Shown: piece by piece, positions 26,856 through 35,395 of the stretch | Position numbering within the stretch: position 1 is the first letter of the stretch | Layout of the letters: each line of letters begins with the position of its first letter | Source of the DNA: Clostridium_AF sediminicola | GTDB taxonomy: Bacteria > Bacillota > Clostridia > Clostridiales > Clostridiaceae | DNA: 64,000 nucleotides | Direction of reading: 5' to 3' | NCBI RefSeq assembly: GCF_050402865.1 | Contig: NZ_BAABMF010000001.1 | Coordinates: 372,001-436,000, forward strand | Position numbers and translations under genes: made by a program | Notes under the pieces: model-generated | Told to the model about the DNA's origin: nothing | Database searches by the model: none | What the model saw: the letters and a program-made list of their open reading frames with translations, nothing else

Positions 26856-28344
26856 TTACTTCCCCTCCATCCATTATTAAATAAGGTATATACATATCTT
26901 CAGTTCTAAACTCTCCATGGCTCCCTCCATCATCCGTTGAATGCATTCCATGGTCTGCGGTAATAATAACTTTTCCCTTCCACTTGCTAACCAAATCTCC
27001 AATATACGTATCAATAATCTTATATCTTTCAATGGTTTTCTCTCCATTAGGACCATAGTCATGTCCAGCATCATCCAACCCATGAAAATGTACAAGTAAA
27101 AAGTTATTTTCTTTTTCAATTTCTTCTAAAGCTGTTTTATAAACTTCATCATCAGTGTATTCATTCTTATTGGAATCCAAATTAAGCATTGGCTCAATTT
27201 CTGTATTTAATATTTTTATGTCTCCTTCAATTAGAGCACCCTTTTTATTTAAATTCTCAACTTCATGAAAAATAGTATCTACAGCTAATTCTCTAAAGTC
27301 TCTATTTAAAACTCCATTTTCCTTAGGAGATTTTCCAGAAATCATAGCCGCAAAACCTGAGTTTGTGACTGGTTTATAAATTGTATTTGCTTTCATGGCA
27401 TCTTTATAATTGGTGATATTTAATTCACCATATTCAGATTTATATTTTTCATATTGATAATAAGAAAAACCATCTATAAAAAGTACCATTACATCTGTAT
27501 CCTTTTCTAAATAATATAATGAGTCATAATAGGTATCCATAACGCTAACAGCTGGAGGATTCACCAAAATCCCCTTTATATCTGTAAATACAGTATGTTC
27601 TTCAGGAATTATATAATTTAAAGTATTTTCTCTTAGCTCTATATATCCTTTGGGACTTGAAAAATACTCATATTTTCCACTGCTATCCATAATTATAAAG
27701 CTTTCAAGCTGCTCCTCTACTAACTCTTCAAGATTAAAAACCTTTTTTTCCTTTAAGACTTCAACGGTATATTCTTCACCATTGTAATCTTTATTTGATA
27801 CCCCATCAGAAAAAGGAATTATTGAATAGTTTTTATTATAAAGTTCTCCAATGGTATAGTTGTATGTTTTATCACCAGCTATAATATTTAAACCAAAATC
27901 ATAATTTTTTTCTCTGCTATTTCCAATAATTCTTATTTCATCTATGTTCTTGATACCACTATTTACCGGATGCTTTTTTGAAACATATACCCAACCATCA
28001 TCATTTGAATAAGCCAAATATGTTTCTTCCAAGCCCTTCTTATCCATATTAATCAAAAAGCCATCATCAGCTCTTAAGTTTACAGAATAGTTATCATATA
28101 CTGGCTCAAAGCCTGAAATGAACTTAGCAAAATCTACACCTTCGATTTTTCCATCCTTATATTCAATAGTAGTTTTTTCTGATTTTTCCCACACTTCACT
28201 AAAAGTGTCAACAGCATATGCATCTCCCATTACTCTTAAATTTGATAAACTCTGTTTTTCTGCAGAGCAAGCTACCATTATAAATAATATTAAAATCAAC
28301 CACAGTATTTTTATCTTTTTATTCAATTCCTTCAATTCCTTCAA
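26842..28344 (-). CDS. Secreted phosphodiesterase/alkaline-phosphatase-superfamily lipoprotein
   Basis: This 500-residue lipoprotein has lipobox-like LFIMVAC|SAE. Residues about 30-240 resemble the SUOX-like repeats of its neighbours (LRADDGFLINMDK). The C-terminal half is an alkaline-phosphatase/NPP-type domain with metal and nucleophile segments VLFIDGFSYYQYEKY, PVTNSGFAAMISGKSPKENG, HFHGLDDAGHDYGPN and VIITADHGMHS. It would hydrolyse phosphodiesters or monophosphates outside the cell, for example to convert a nucleotide-type cofactor into an importable form. The gene overlaps the S-component gene by 26 bases. Confidence 0.75.
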   Translation of the reverse strand: MKELKELNKKIKILWLILILFIMVACSAEKQSLSNLRVMGDAYAVDTFSEVWEKSEKTTIEYKDGKIEGVDFAKFISGFEPVYDNYSVNLRADDGFLINMDKKGLEETYLAYSNDDGWVYVSKKHPVNSGIKNIDEIRIIGNSREKNYDFGLNIIAGDKTYNYTIGELYNKNYSIIPFSDGVSNKDYNGEEYTVEVLKEKKVFNLEELVEEQLESFIIMDSSGKYEYFSSPKGYIELRENTLNYIIPEEHTVFTDIKGILVNPPAVSVMDTYYDSLYYLEKDTDVMVLFIDGFSYYQYEKYKSEYGELNITNYKDAMKANTIYKPVTNSGFAAMISGKSPKENGVLNRDFRELAVDTIFHEVENLNKKGALIEGDIKILNTEIEPMLNLDSNKNEYTDDEVYKTALEEIEKENNFLLVHFHGLDDAGHDYGPNGEKTIERYKIIDTYIGDLVSKWKGKVIITADHGMHSTDDGGSHGEFRTEDMYIPYLIMDGGEVNEDE

Positions 28345-28888
28345 TCCCCATATTTTTTATTCTTTTTGCTAGTACGTATGCAATAATTCCTCCAAGACCT
28401 CCTGATAGCGTTCCGGTAGCCAAGCTTAACACCAAAGGAATAAGCGGTAATTTGAAGAAAACTAAATTTGATAAATAGGTTCCACTCAAATTGGCAATAA
28501 CACCTGCTAAAAAGAAATCTATGGATGAAGTAATTCTCCTTCTTATCAAAACAAAAATAACATCAACCATTAATCCAGGCAATGTGTAGGTAATAATGCT
28601 TATAATACCGTGAGTACCAAATGTACCAGTGACTGCAACGATAATAGCTTGAGTAAGGGCAATCAATGTAACTGTCCCTCTTTTTGGAATTAATCCTGCC
28701 CCTAAAACTATCCAGAGCATATAAAAACCACCTGCTACAGCTCCACCAGGTATAAAAAGGGGACCTGTAATCACATGTACCAAAGGTACAATTATTGGTT
28801 TAGTGGCTAATCCTACAGCTGCCATTAATGCTATAACAATAATTTCAAATATACTAAATTTTGATAATAAACTCTTTTTTCTTTTCAT
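28319..28888 (-). CDS. ECF transporter S component, substrate unknown
   Basis: This 189-residue membrane protein has about six hydrophobic segments and the loop LFIPGGAVAGGFYMLW, as in YkoE/ThiW-type substrate-binding components. I choose the ATG at 28888 (MKRKKSLL) because AAAGGGG lies upstream; an in-frame codon further up lies in a repeat hairpin. It is the substrate-recognition subunit for EcfA/EcfA/EcfT encoded downstream. The SUOX-like lipoproteins, phosphodiesterase and cofactor genes around it argue for a pterin, flavin or thiamin-like ligand. I cannot assign it from sequence. Confidence 0.8.
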   Translation of the reverse strand: MKRKKSLLSKFSIFEIIVIALMAAVGLATKPIIVPLVHVITGPLFIPGGAVAGGFYMLWIVLGAGLIPKRGTVTLIALTQAIIVAVTGTFGTHGIISIITYTLPGLMVDVIFVLIRRRITSSIDFFLAGVIANLSGTYLSNLVFFKLPLIPLVLSLATGTLSGGLGGIIAYVLAKRIKNMGIEGIEGIE

Positions 28889-28905
28889 AAAAACCCCTTT
28901 ATCAG

Positions 28906-28975
28906 TTGACAGTTTACAGATTACAGTTGACAATTTTAGGTGTTTCACTGTCAACTGAGCACTGTAAACTGTCAA
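28906..28975. repeat. Long hairpin of the TTGACAGTTTACAG repeat family
   Basis: A perfect 14-bp pair (ttgacagtttacag 28906-28919 with ctgtaaactgtcaa 28962-28975) encloses a second pair, cagttgaca/tgtcaactg. Partial copies lie at 18717-18736 and about 58322-58350. It separates the SUOX-repeat gene from the S-component gene within the operon. Confidence 0.75.
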
Positions 28976-28982
28976 TTGTAAC

Positions 28983-30542
28983 TTATTGTACTACTATAAT
29001 TTTACTAACTCCTTTTACCCATTTGTTACTAGGTAAGCCTTTAGAAACAAATTGTACTAAATTTGTATCATCGCTTAACTTTTCTCCGTCAACAGAAACT
29101 CCTAAAATTGAATCATCATCTATTTCATCTTTAGTTAATTCCATTTCATATCCATCAGAAGCAACCACTTTTAAAGCTTTAAAATCTTCAACATGTAAAA
29201 ATTTCAATACATCTAAAACTTTATATCCATCCCAAGCTTGTACAAATTCTTCACCACTTTTAGATTTTTTAGTAGCTTTAATAGAAACTAAAGTAAGTTT
29301 ACTTTCAGCTTTTTCATTTCCTAGAACAAACGAGCCATCACTTAACCCTTCAAATGTTATTTCCCATGTTTTTGATGCTGTTTCATTATTCTTATCGCCT
29401 TCAACTGCTTTTTCTCCTTTAGATACTTCAATACTAATTATATCCTTAATATTAGTTGACTTTGGTAAATCCTCTGAAAACTTAACAGCATATAATCCAT
29501 CATTATTTTTATATAATATACCTTTAGATAAATCTTCACTAGTTATTTCAACATTATATCCATCAGCAGCAGTAATTAAATATGAATCAGCTTTTAAATT
29601 CCCAACTTTAGCAACTTCTTCTAAAGCTGCTCCTTTAGCTCCTTGTACTTCTTTGGAAGTTAAAGTTTCAATTGAATGTGCAGCTGAAACAAAACTTGTG
29701 TCTGCACAACTCAATGCAAGAATGTTTTTAACTTGCATTCCTTTTGGAAGGTCTGGTGATAAAAATAGAGGAACATCTTCCCCTGAATTTTTTATGTAAC
29801 CTTGTAATAATACATCTATTTTTTCACTTTTTTCAAATCCATCTGCAGCAACGAAATTCACATCTGAAGATGCAGTTGGGATATATGCTTTAAATAAATC
29901 ATCAACTTTTACAGCTTTATCTGTCTTTTCATAATAAGTATAATCATGCTCTTCTAAACTTTTCATCGCAGTTTCTAAGAAAATAACCTTATTACTTCCA
30001 CTACTAGCTTCTGCTCCTGAATTTCCTTTCTTAGAGAAATTAATTTCCTTTAAATTTGAAACCCAATACATTGTACGAACATCGTTAATTGCAGCCCTCA
30101 TAGGTTTAGCTTTATCTTCTAAGGGTTTTCCATCAAATTCAAAAGCTAAAACAATATCCTTTTGGGATATAATGTCTGCTGGTACATCAATAGAGTATCC
30201 ATCCCCAGCTATTAATCTAATAACTTCAAAATCCTTTTGACTAATATTCTTTGAGGCTAAAATATCATCCAGCTTAACACCTGTAACATCAACTTCCTTT
30301 AACTCTCCAGCTGAAGTTAAGTTTTTCATATGCTCTGTTACAGTTTCCATAGCATAAATATCATTATAGGCAACTTCAAATTCCTCATCCAATCCTGTGA
30401 GTTTCAAACTTCCTTCGTAGGTATACTCACTACCACTACTAACGCTAGAAGTACTTTTGCTATTTTTACCACATGCTGATAGCATAAAAACAGATAAAAC
30501 AACCATTACCATTGCTAATACTTTCAATTTATTTTTTCTCAT
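28983..30542 (-). CDS. Lipoprotein with three SUOX-fold-like repeats
   Basis: This 519-residue surface lipoprotein has lipobox FMLSAC|GKN. It contains three or more repeats of the domain seen at 26328-26855, each centred on a D-G-Y motif (RLIAGDGYSIDVPADI, ITAADGYNVEITSEDL, VVASDGYEMELTKDEI) and followed by KPMRAAIND-, VKFSEDLPKS- or LVQFVSKGLPSNKW-type strands. Apart from the lipobox there is only one other cysteine, so the molybdenum-ligand cysteine of true sulfite oxidases is absent. It is presumably an extracellular binding or structural protein for the ECF system. It starts 14 bases inside the end of the FMN-binding lipoprotein gene. Confidence 0.75.
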   Translation of the reverse strand: MRKNKLKVLAMVMVVLSVFMLSACGKNSKSTSSVSSGSEYTYEGSLKLTGLDEEFEVAYNDIYAMETVTEHMKNLTSAGELKEVDVTGVKLDDILASKNISQKDFEVIRLIAGDGYSIDVPADIISQKDIVLAFEFDGKPLEDKAKPMRAAINDVRTMYWVSNLKEINFSKKGNSGAEASSGSNKVIFLETAMKSLEEHDYTYYEKTDKAVKVDDLFKAYIPTASSDVNFVAADGFEKSEKIDVLLQGYIKNSGEDVPLFLSPDLPKGMQVKNILALSCADTSFVSAAHSIETLTSKEVQGAKGAALEEVAKVGNLKADSYLITAADGYNVEITSEDLSKGILYKNNDGLYAVKFSEDLPKSTNIKDIISIEVSKGEKAVEGDKNNETASKTWEITFEGLSDGSFVLGNEKAESKLTLVSIKATKKSKSGEEFVQAWDGYKVLDVLKFLHVEDFKALKVVASDGYEMELTKDEIDDDSILGVSVDGEKLSDDTNLVQFVSKGLPSNKWVKGVSKIIVVQ

Positions 30543-31029
30543 TTTTTATCCCCCTATAATTTTCTATACATAGGTTTAAACCTTTAACAGCTGCTCTAGT
30601 TGTTATAGTAGCACCTGTTATAGCCACAACCTGGTTTTCTTTTTCTTTAGCCATCTTCACTACTTGTACCTTTTCTTTTATTGGTACATATAATCTTTTC
30701 AAGAACCACTCTTCCCTTACATATCCTCCGTAATTCTCTGTTTCATTTTCATTTAATAAAATCACGTTGTTTACTTCTTCTCCATTGATTTCAAAAATCA
30801 ATTCCATACTTTCCTCATAACCTTGAATTCTAACTAGTTGAATAATCTTGCCATCTTCTACTTCATATACCCTGAAAATGTTTTCAGTTTCATATTCTTT
30901 AAGTCTATTAAATTCATCATAATTATTACTAGTCATTACATCTGAGTAACTATCTCTCGCACAACCATTGAACAAAAACAAAAGTAATGCAGTAATAAAC
31001 AATAAAATAAATAAAGATTTCCCCTTCAT
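30529..31029 (-). CDS. FMN-binding-domain lipoprotein
   Basis: This 166-residue lipoprotein has lipobox FLFNGC|ARD and a C-terminal FMN-binding domain carrying the flavinylation-type motif ITGATITTRAAV, in which the Thr of GATxT binds FMN covalently in RnfG/NqrC and extracellular flavoproteins. I choose the ATG at 31029 because GGAGG lies four to five bases upstream; an ATG three bases further up is possible. It is the first gene of the twelve-gene unit, downstream of a riboswitch-like leader. It may deliver electrons at the cell surface. Confidence 0.82.
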   Translation of the reverse strand: MKGKSLFILLFITALLLFLFNGCARDSYSDVMTSNNYDEFNRLKEYETENIFRVYEVEDGKIIQLVRIQGYEESMELIFEINGEEVNNVILLNENETENYGGYVREEWFLKRLYVPIKEKVQVVKMAKEKENQVVAITGATITTRAAVKGLNLCIENYRGIKNEKK

Positions 31030-31091
31030 CATACCTCCATATAAGGATTTCATTGTGAAACTTATTTTATACTTGTACTGAAATCCCCCAT

Positions 31092-31122
31092 AAAAAAAAC
31101 TTTCCTAAAATTAAAAGGAAAG
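31092..31122 (-). terminator. Attenuator terminator of the ECF/cofactor operon leader
   Basis: On the minus strand CTTTCCT pairs with AGGAAAG (31100-31122) and is followed by T8 (31092-31099). It lies 13 bases after the conserved L2 aptamer-like core and 60 bases before the first gene, so it is an attenuator and not the end of a gene. Confidence 0.82.
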
Positions 31123-31134
31123 ACCCAAAATTAA

Positions 31135-31232
31135 GCTTCTCCTTTCCAAAACGGGAGGCATTCTAATTTCTCAAAATACCCATCGGCTGTTAACTCATAG
31201 ACTTATCCTTAGACCAAAACAGCTCAGAGATT
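31135..31232 (-). ncRNA. Riboswitch-like leader of the ECF/cofactor operon (copy L2)
   Basis: On the minus strand a hairpin closed by CTGTT/AACAG (31218-31222 with 31187-31191) is followed by GCCGATGGGTAT and a second hairpin GGTATT/AATGCC (31175-31180 with 31157-31162). It then has CTCCCGTTTTGGAAAGGAG. Order, spacing and single-stranded sequences match L1 at 21357-21441, while the second stem has a compensated A-U to U-A change. A T8 terminator follows, a promoter precedes it, and the gene set is pterin-cofactor related. This is the layout of a transcription-terminating riboswitch; the Moco/Tuco class is the leading guess. Confidence 0.7.
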
Positions 31233-31298
31233 GCAAATTATTTTATGTATTTTTATCTATTTAATATCACCACTCCCTAATATGTAAATATATACAAT

Positions 31299-31327
31299 AT
31301 TATACGCCCTATTTTTTGTTAAATCAA
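31299..31327 (-). promoter_or_regulatory. Sigma-A promoter of the ECF/cofactor operon
   Basis: Minus-strand TTGATT (31322-31327) and TATAAT (31299-31304) are separated by 17 bases. Transcription would start near 31292, giving a leader of about 260 bases that contains the L2 element and its terminator. Confidence 0.75.
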
Positions 31328-31605
31328 TAAATTTTTTGTAGGATTCCCATGTATTAAGTTGTTTTTTTGAGATATTGTGCAAGCTATAGCAAGTATATAG
31401 CAGATTCGTCACCTTCACTTTCTAATAACGTCTCCTAGATATAAATTTCTTTTATTGATAATTTGTTAATATATATTCATGGCCCTCTGGGTATTTATGA
31501 TCCCTTTAGATTGAGCTTGCTAATAGCAAAAATATTTTTTTCATGTAGAGTAACGGACTGGTAATTCTATTGCTGTAAAACCTTTGTACTTGTTATCATA
31601 CATCT
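31328..31605. other. Intergenic, nothing recognised
   Basis: Between the ECF operon promoter and the DUF3791 remnant I see only AT-rich DNA with scattered stops and no convincing frame, repeat or RNA. Confidence 0.5.
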
Positions 31606-31815
31606 TTGAAAGAAATAGATTACATGGTAGTCTGTGTTAATGAATTTGCAGATAGATTTTTTTAAAATTATAAAGATGCTTTCAATTATTTACACAAATA
31701 TAATGCAATAAAATTTCTTAATGAGAATTACGAAATAGAACATACATTAAGTATAGATGAAGCAATAGATGACATTATGATAATTGCAGAGAAAAATGGA
31801 GGATATTTAATATGA
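31606..31815 (+). pseudogene. DUF3791-like gene with a nonsense codon
   Basis: In one frame, MVVCVNEFADRFF is followed by TAA (31663-31665) and then NYKDAFNYLHKYNAIKFL and SIDEAIDDIMIIAEKNGGY to TGA at 31813-31815. Both halves match the DUF3791 pattern, so a single nonsense change has broken the gene. It lies directly before the DUF3990-like gene (4-base overlap), its usual partner. It is likely the first component of a three-gene toxin-antitoxin-like module. Confidence 0.65.
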
Positions 31816-32314
31816 AGTTATACCATGGCTCAAATACAATCATAACAACAATCGATTTAGAAAAATGTAGACCATACAAAGATTTCGGGAAAGGATTTTA
31901 TTGTACCGGCATAAAAGAGTAAGCTTATTTAATGGCTAAGAGAGTTGCTAGAATTTATAGTGGAAATCCATATATAAATGAGTTTGATTTTAATGAGAGT
32001 AGTTACAAATCTAATGATTTAAATGTAAAGATATTTGAAAGTCCTACAAAAGAATGGCAACTTTTGTATTAAATAACAGAGATAGAAATTTCTCAAATAC
32101 TAGTACTTTAAATTGTAATAATGATAATAAATATGATTTAGTTGTTGGCCCTGTTGCTGATGATGATTTAGCTTTATTATTTAGAACATTCAAAAGAGGA
32201 TTAATCTATATTGATATATTAGTTAAAGAAATGAAATATAAAAAAGTTTCAAATCAATACTCATTCCACACTAAAGAATCATTGAAATATCTTAAATTAG
32301 TTGGAGGTAAATAA
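31812..32314 (+). pseudogene. DUF3990-like (ADP-ribosyltransferase-fold) gene, broken
   Basis: The frame begins MKLYHGSNTIITTIDLEKCR and DFGKGFYCTG, which is the DUF3990 signature and resembles the NAD-binding strand of ADP-ribosyltransferases. It is interrupted by TAA near 31920 and by a one-base frameshift near 32054, after which VLNNRDRNFSN, YDLVVGPVADDD and SNQYSFHTKESLKYL continue to 32314. Two independent lesions show long disuse. The fold assignment comes from knowledge of the family; a toxin role is inference. Confidence 0.7.
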
Positions 32315-32315
32315 T

Positions 32316-32546
32316 ATGGATGTAAAAAAAGAACTAATTGAAGGTGTAACCCAAGAATTAATAAAATTTCTATATGAAGATAACGACTACGATATAGAAA
32401 AAGCAATGGATATCGTATACAATTCTCAAATATTTGTTAAGCAATCAGATGTTGAAACTGGATTATATATTGAAAGTCCAAGTTATGTATATGAATTGTT
32501 GAAGGATGAATTAATCGATGGTGTTATCCTTCAAAAAGAACAATAG
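32316..32546 (+). CDS. Small protein of the DUF3791/DUF3990 module
   Basis: This 76-residue acidic protein (MDVKKELIEGVTQELIKFL start) has GGAGG nine bases before its ATG and begins just after the DUF3990 stop. Small proteins of this type, rich in helix and with a YDIEKAMDIVYNS pattern, usually accompany DUF3791 and DUF3990 genes. It is the only intact member left here. An antitoxin or accessory role is inferred only from position. Confidence 0.65.
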   Translation: MDVKKELIEGVTQELIKFLYEDNDYDIEKAMDIVYNSQIFVKQSDVETGLYIESPSYVYELLKDELIDGVILQKEQ

Positions 32547-32581
32547 CTATAGACAATCAAAAATACCTGGATTGTCTATAG
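32547..32581 (+). terminator. Stem-loop after the DUF3990 module
   Basis: A perfect 12-bp inverted repeat (ctatagacaatc / gattgtctatag) follows the stop directly. There is no T run, so termination strength is uncertain. Confidence 0.55.
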
Positions 32582-32752
32582 GGATAGGTGCAAAAATGAA
32601 TCTTACGGTATTTTAATAAATTATTCGTTTTTATAGTTGAGACGTTAAATAAAAATAATGTGTGGTTATGCCCTCTTTTTTATGACAAAATATCTTTATA
32701 GAATCCTTAAAAATATTCCACTTTATCTAACAATACTCTCTCTTTATGTTTC

Positions 32753-33358
32753 TCAAGGACAATTATTTGAAATAAAGGTGGCTATTAATACCATAAGATA
32801 TTTTAATGCTTTTACTCTAAATAGAAGTATACCTATAAATCCAATTATTAAGTACAGGATACCATGATATGAATATTTTTCTCTCTTAATTTTGTTTAAT
32901 TGTGCTTTAATATTCCTTAGTAAATCTCCGCGTAACTTTCTTTTCTTAATCATTCCTAAATCAATTAATGTACCTTCAGAGTAATATTCTATATTAATCT
33001 CCCCGATATATCTGTTTAATAAAATAACTCTATTATCTTCTTTTATTGTGTTTACTCTTTTAAGTTTTAAATAATTTTGAATTATTTCAATAATACGTTC
33101 AGTTCCAATATTGCAAATAATAAATTTGTTTTTTTCAGATTCAACCGCATATAAAATAACAATAAAACTTGCAATTATTAATATAACAATACCTATAGGT
33201 CCATCTGAAATACTCGTGGTTATAACACTTGTCCATGCCCATAATACCCAGTATAAACGCTCTATAGCCCTTGGAATTATAAACTTTTTACCTAGAAAAA
33301 TTAGAATTCCATATACTATTATAATTAATGACAATATCACTAAAATTAAAGCTGCCAT
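32753..33358 (-). CDS. Membrane protein of unknown function
   Basis: This 201-residue protein has two N-terminal hydrophobic segments (ILVILSLIIIVYGILIFL and GIVILIIASFIVILYAV). A soluble middle of about 90 residues (RIIEIIQNYLKLKRVN, YSEGTLIDLGMIKKRK) and one or two C-terminal segments follow. I do not recognise the family. It starts the series of minus-strand small membrane-protein genes that runs to 42837. It shows no signal peptide cleavage site and no enzyme motif. Confidence 0.65.
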   Translation of the reverse strand: MAALILVILSLIIIVYGILIFLGKKFIIPRAIERLYWVLWAWTSVITTSISDGPIGIVILIIASFIVILYAVESEKNKFIICNIGTERIIEIIQNYLKLKRVNTIKEDNRVILLNRYIGEINIEYYSEGTLIDLGMIKKRKLRGDLLRNIKAQLNKIKREKYSYHGILYLIIGFIGILLFRVKALKYLMVLIATFISNNCP

Positions 33359-33378
33359 ATTTTTTTCCTTTCGAAAAT

Positions 33379-34296
33379 TTACTTCTTCTCCATTGTTGGC
33401 AAAAAACTTTTCGCATCACCCTTTAATTCAAAGAATAATCTAATTATTCCTAATGAAGCCATAAAAAGTCCTAATCTAAGGTTTACCTTGAAAATATTTG
33501 CCATTTCAGGATCTTTAAATAGTCTTACAAAACTTTCATATTCCACAGGGATCTTGTACTTAATAAATATAATTGCCATAACTCCAAATTGTGCAAGTAC
33601 AACTGAAAATAAAGTAGAAAATGCAACAATCCATTTAGTAGCTCGTCCCAATTCTCCTTTAAACAAATAGTAAGCTTTTAAAGAACCTAGACTAATAAGT
33701 ATAGCAAAAACTACAGCCATACTTTCAAAATATACTTGAGATATTACCCAAGGTATCGAACTTACAATACCACCTAGTAACGCACCAATAATTCCACTAC
33801 CATAATTCTTGTCTTCTTCATCATATTCCTTTGCTGCTTCATCCATTGCAGCAACTTCTCTTGAATAACATTCATCATGAGCTGAGAACATTAAATTATC
33901 TATATAAACTGTTTGTTCTGCATTATCAATACCACAGAAAATACAGCAACCCTTCCCATTTACACCCTTACTTTTAAGAAAATTGGTTAACTCACTTACT
34001 AAGTTATTCATAACTTCAACTGAAGCACTTTTAAATGATTCTTTAAGTTTTACAGCTAATACATCATCATCAAATAAAAATTCGTGGATTTGCAATTCTT
34101 TCTTATTTTCATTTAAATAATCCAATATTTCATTTTTTATTTCCTCAGTAACTGATGGAAGTGGTGTAAGAAACATTTTAAAACCTGGTCCATCTATAAG
34201 CGTAAAAAGGTATCCATTCTCTTCACCATAAGCAATGCCTTTTTCAATTCTCCACCCCATTTTAGAGGCAAATTGTTTTAGTCGTGGAAATGCCAT
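33379..34296 (-). CDS. Hypothetical protein with Cys pair and C-terminal membrane segments
   Basis: In this 305-residue protein, residues 1-150 are soluble and contain CCIFCGIDNAEQT and later HDECY, a possible zinc site. Four hydrophobic segments follow (SGIIGALLGGIVSSIPWV, AVVFAILISLGSLKAYYLF, WIVAFSTLFSVVLAQFGV, LRLGLFMASLGIIRLFF). A treble-clef-like Cys arrangement followed by membrane helices is seen in several uncharacterised Firmicute proteins. No function can be assigned. It is followed 20 bases later by the 32753-33358 gene in the same direction. Confidence 0.65.
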   Translation of the reverse strand: MAFPRLKQFASKMGWRIEKGIAYGEENGYLFTLIDGPGFKMFLTPLPSVTEEIKNEILDYLNENKKELQIHEFLFDDDVLAVKLKESFKSASVEVMNNLVSELTNFLKSKGVNGKGCCIFCGIDNAEQTVYIDNLMFSAHDECYSREVAAMDEAAKEYDEEDKNYGSGIIGALLGGIVSSIPWVISQVYFESMAVVFAILISLGSLKAYYLFKGELGRATKWIVAFSTLFSVVLAQFGVMAIIFIKYKIPVEYESFVRLFKDPEMANIFKVNLRLGLFMASLGIIRLFFELKGDAKSFLPTMEKK

Positions 34297-34350
34297 TTAA
34301 ATCTCTCCTTTAAATAATGTATTATAACTTATAACTACATACAGATATAT

Positions 34351-34803
34351 TTAAATCTCAGTTCTTACTATTTCTTTTATAATAGGTTCTGACACAGAAA
34401 CGATATCAATTATATGATTAAAACATATAATTCCATAATGTTTAAATGGACCTGGATAATCTTTTGTAGCAATAGTTCCACTCTTTATGAAATCTAAATA
34501 TCTTGACTTACTATAAATCCTAAACCATTTACCTTCAAATATCTCATAATCATCTTGCCCTGTATAACTCTCATTCAAAATTGAATATCCAATATACGAT
34601 TCAAAATCTATTTGTATGATAGGTAATCTATAATCAATATCAATAGAATACACATTATTAATTACATTTCCACCAATATCTATTGATTCAGGAACTGTAT
34701 TTGTTTTGCTCCTATTGAAAGTAAGACAAAGATGATTATCGTTAGGTTCACTTATACTATCTAAATAAACATTTTCTAAATTGATTAAATTTGAAAAATT
34801 CAT
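34351..34803 (-). CDS. Hypothetical soluble protein (immunity-like size and context)
   Basis: This 150-residue soluble protein has the start MNFSNLINLENVYL, many aromatic and acidic residues, and a conserved-looking EGKWFRIYSKSRYLDFIKS. There is no signal peptide or membrane segment. The ATG at 34803 has AAGGAAGTG upstream. I do not recognise the family. Size and charge resemble immunity proteins of polymorphic toxin systems, but no toxin gene is in the window. Confidence 0.6.
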   Translation of the reverse strand: MNFSNLINLENVYLDSISEPNDNHLCLTFNRSKTNTVPESIDIGGNVINNVYSIDIDYRLPIIQIDFESYIGYSILNESYTGQDDYEIFEGKWFRIYSKSRYLDFIKSGTIATKDYPGPFKHYGIICFNHIIDIVSVSEPIIKEIVRTEI

Positions 34804-34858
34804 CAAATCACTTCCTTAGCCATCTTTACTTTACCTGGTAACTTTAAAAGGACATCTA

Positions 34859-35272
34859 TTACTCCATTGTTTTAATTTTAAGTCTGTTAGCCCCAATTGC
34901 CACACCAAAACAAAAATAAATAAAGGATATCATTATAGCCCTATTAATTGAATTTACGTAACCTAACATAGTTGTAGTATTTAAAATCATACCTATGATA
35001 CCCAAAATAATAAAAAACTTACTTCCATTATTTATATATTTCTTTGAAAAAAACTTTGTCTTGAGATGAATCCCTAAAATAATATATATATCCGCAATAC
35101 CTAATAAAAAAACTAAAACTGGTAATAAAAAAGCACAAGCCAAGCGCTGAATTAAAGGAAGAGAACTGAAAAATAATTGATTAATAACTGGTATAACTAA
35201 TAAAACTACTATTAAATACTTTATATATTTTACTAATTTCTTATTATTCTCAATATATTTGAATATGTCCAT
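34859..35272 (-). CDS. Small integral membrane protein
   Basis: This 137-residue protein has four hydrophobic segments (YLIVVLLVIPVINQLFF, FLLPVLVFLLGIADIYIILG, FFIILGIIGMILNTTTML, AIMISFIYFCFGVAIGA) and a short basic C-terminus. It has no recognisable domain. It lies among other small membrane-protein genes with the same orientation, each with its own gap. Confidence 0.6.
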   Translation of the reverse strand: MDIFKYIENNKKLVKYIKYLIVVLLVIPVINQLFFSSLPLIQRLACAFLLPVLVFLLGIADIYIILGIHLKTKFFSKKYINNGSKFFIILGIIGMILNTTTMLGYVNSINRAIMISFIYFCFGVAIGANRLKIKTME

Positions 35273-35395
35273 GCTTACCTCCTAGATACTATTTACTATA
35301 CTTAACCAAAGTTTTTCGATAAACGAAATAATTTAAATTCTTTCTTTGATAAGAAATGGATTCAAAATTTCTATTTTTAAATAATTTAATTAATC

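Noticed and set aside
28906..29799. 297-codon plus-strand open frame
   Set aside because: Entirely antisense to the three-repeat lipoprotein gene and starts in a repeat hairpin; Ser/Leu-rich low-complexity translation.
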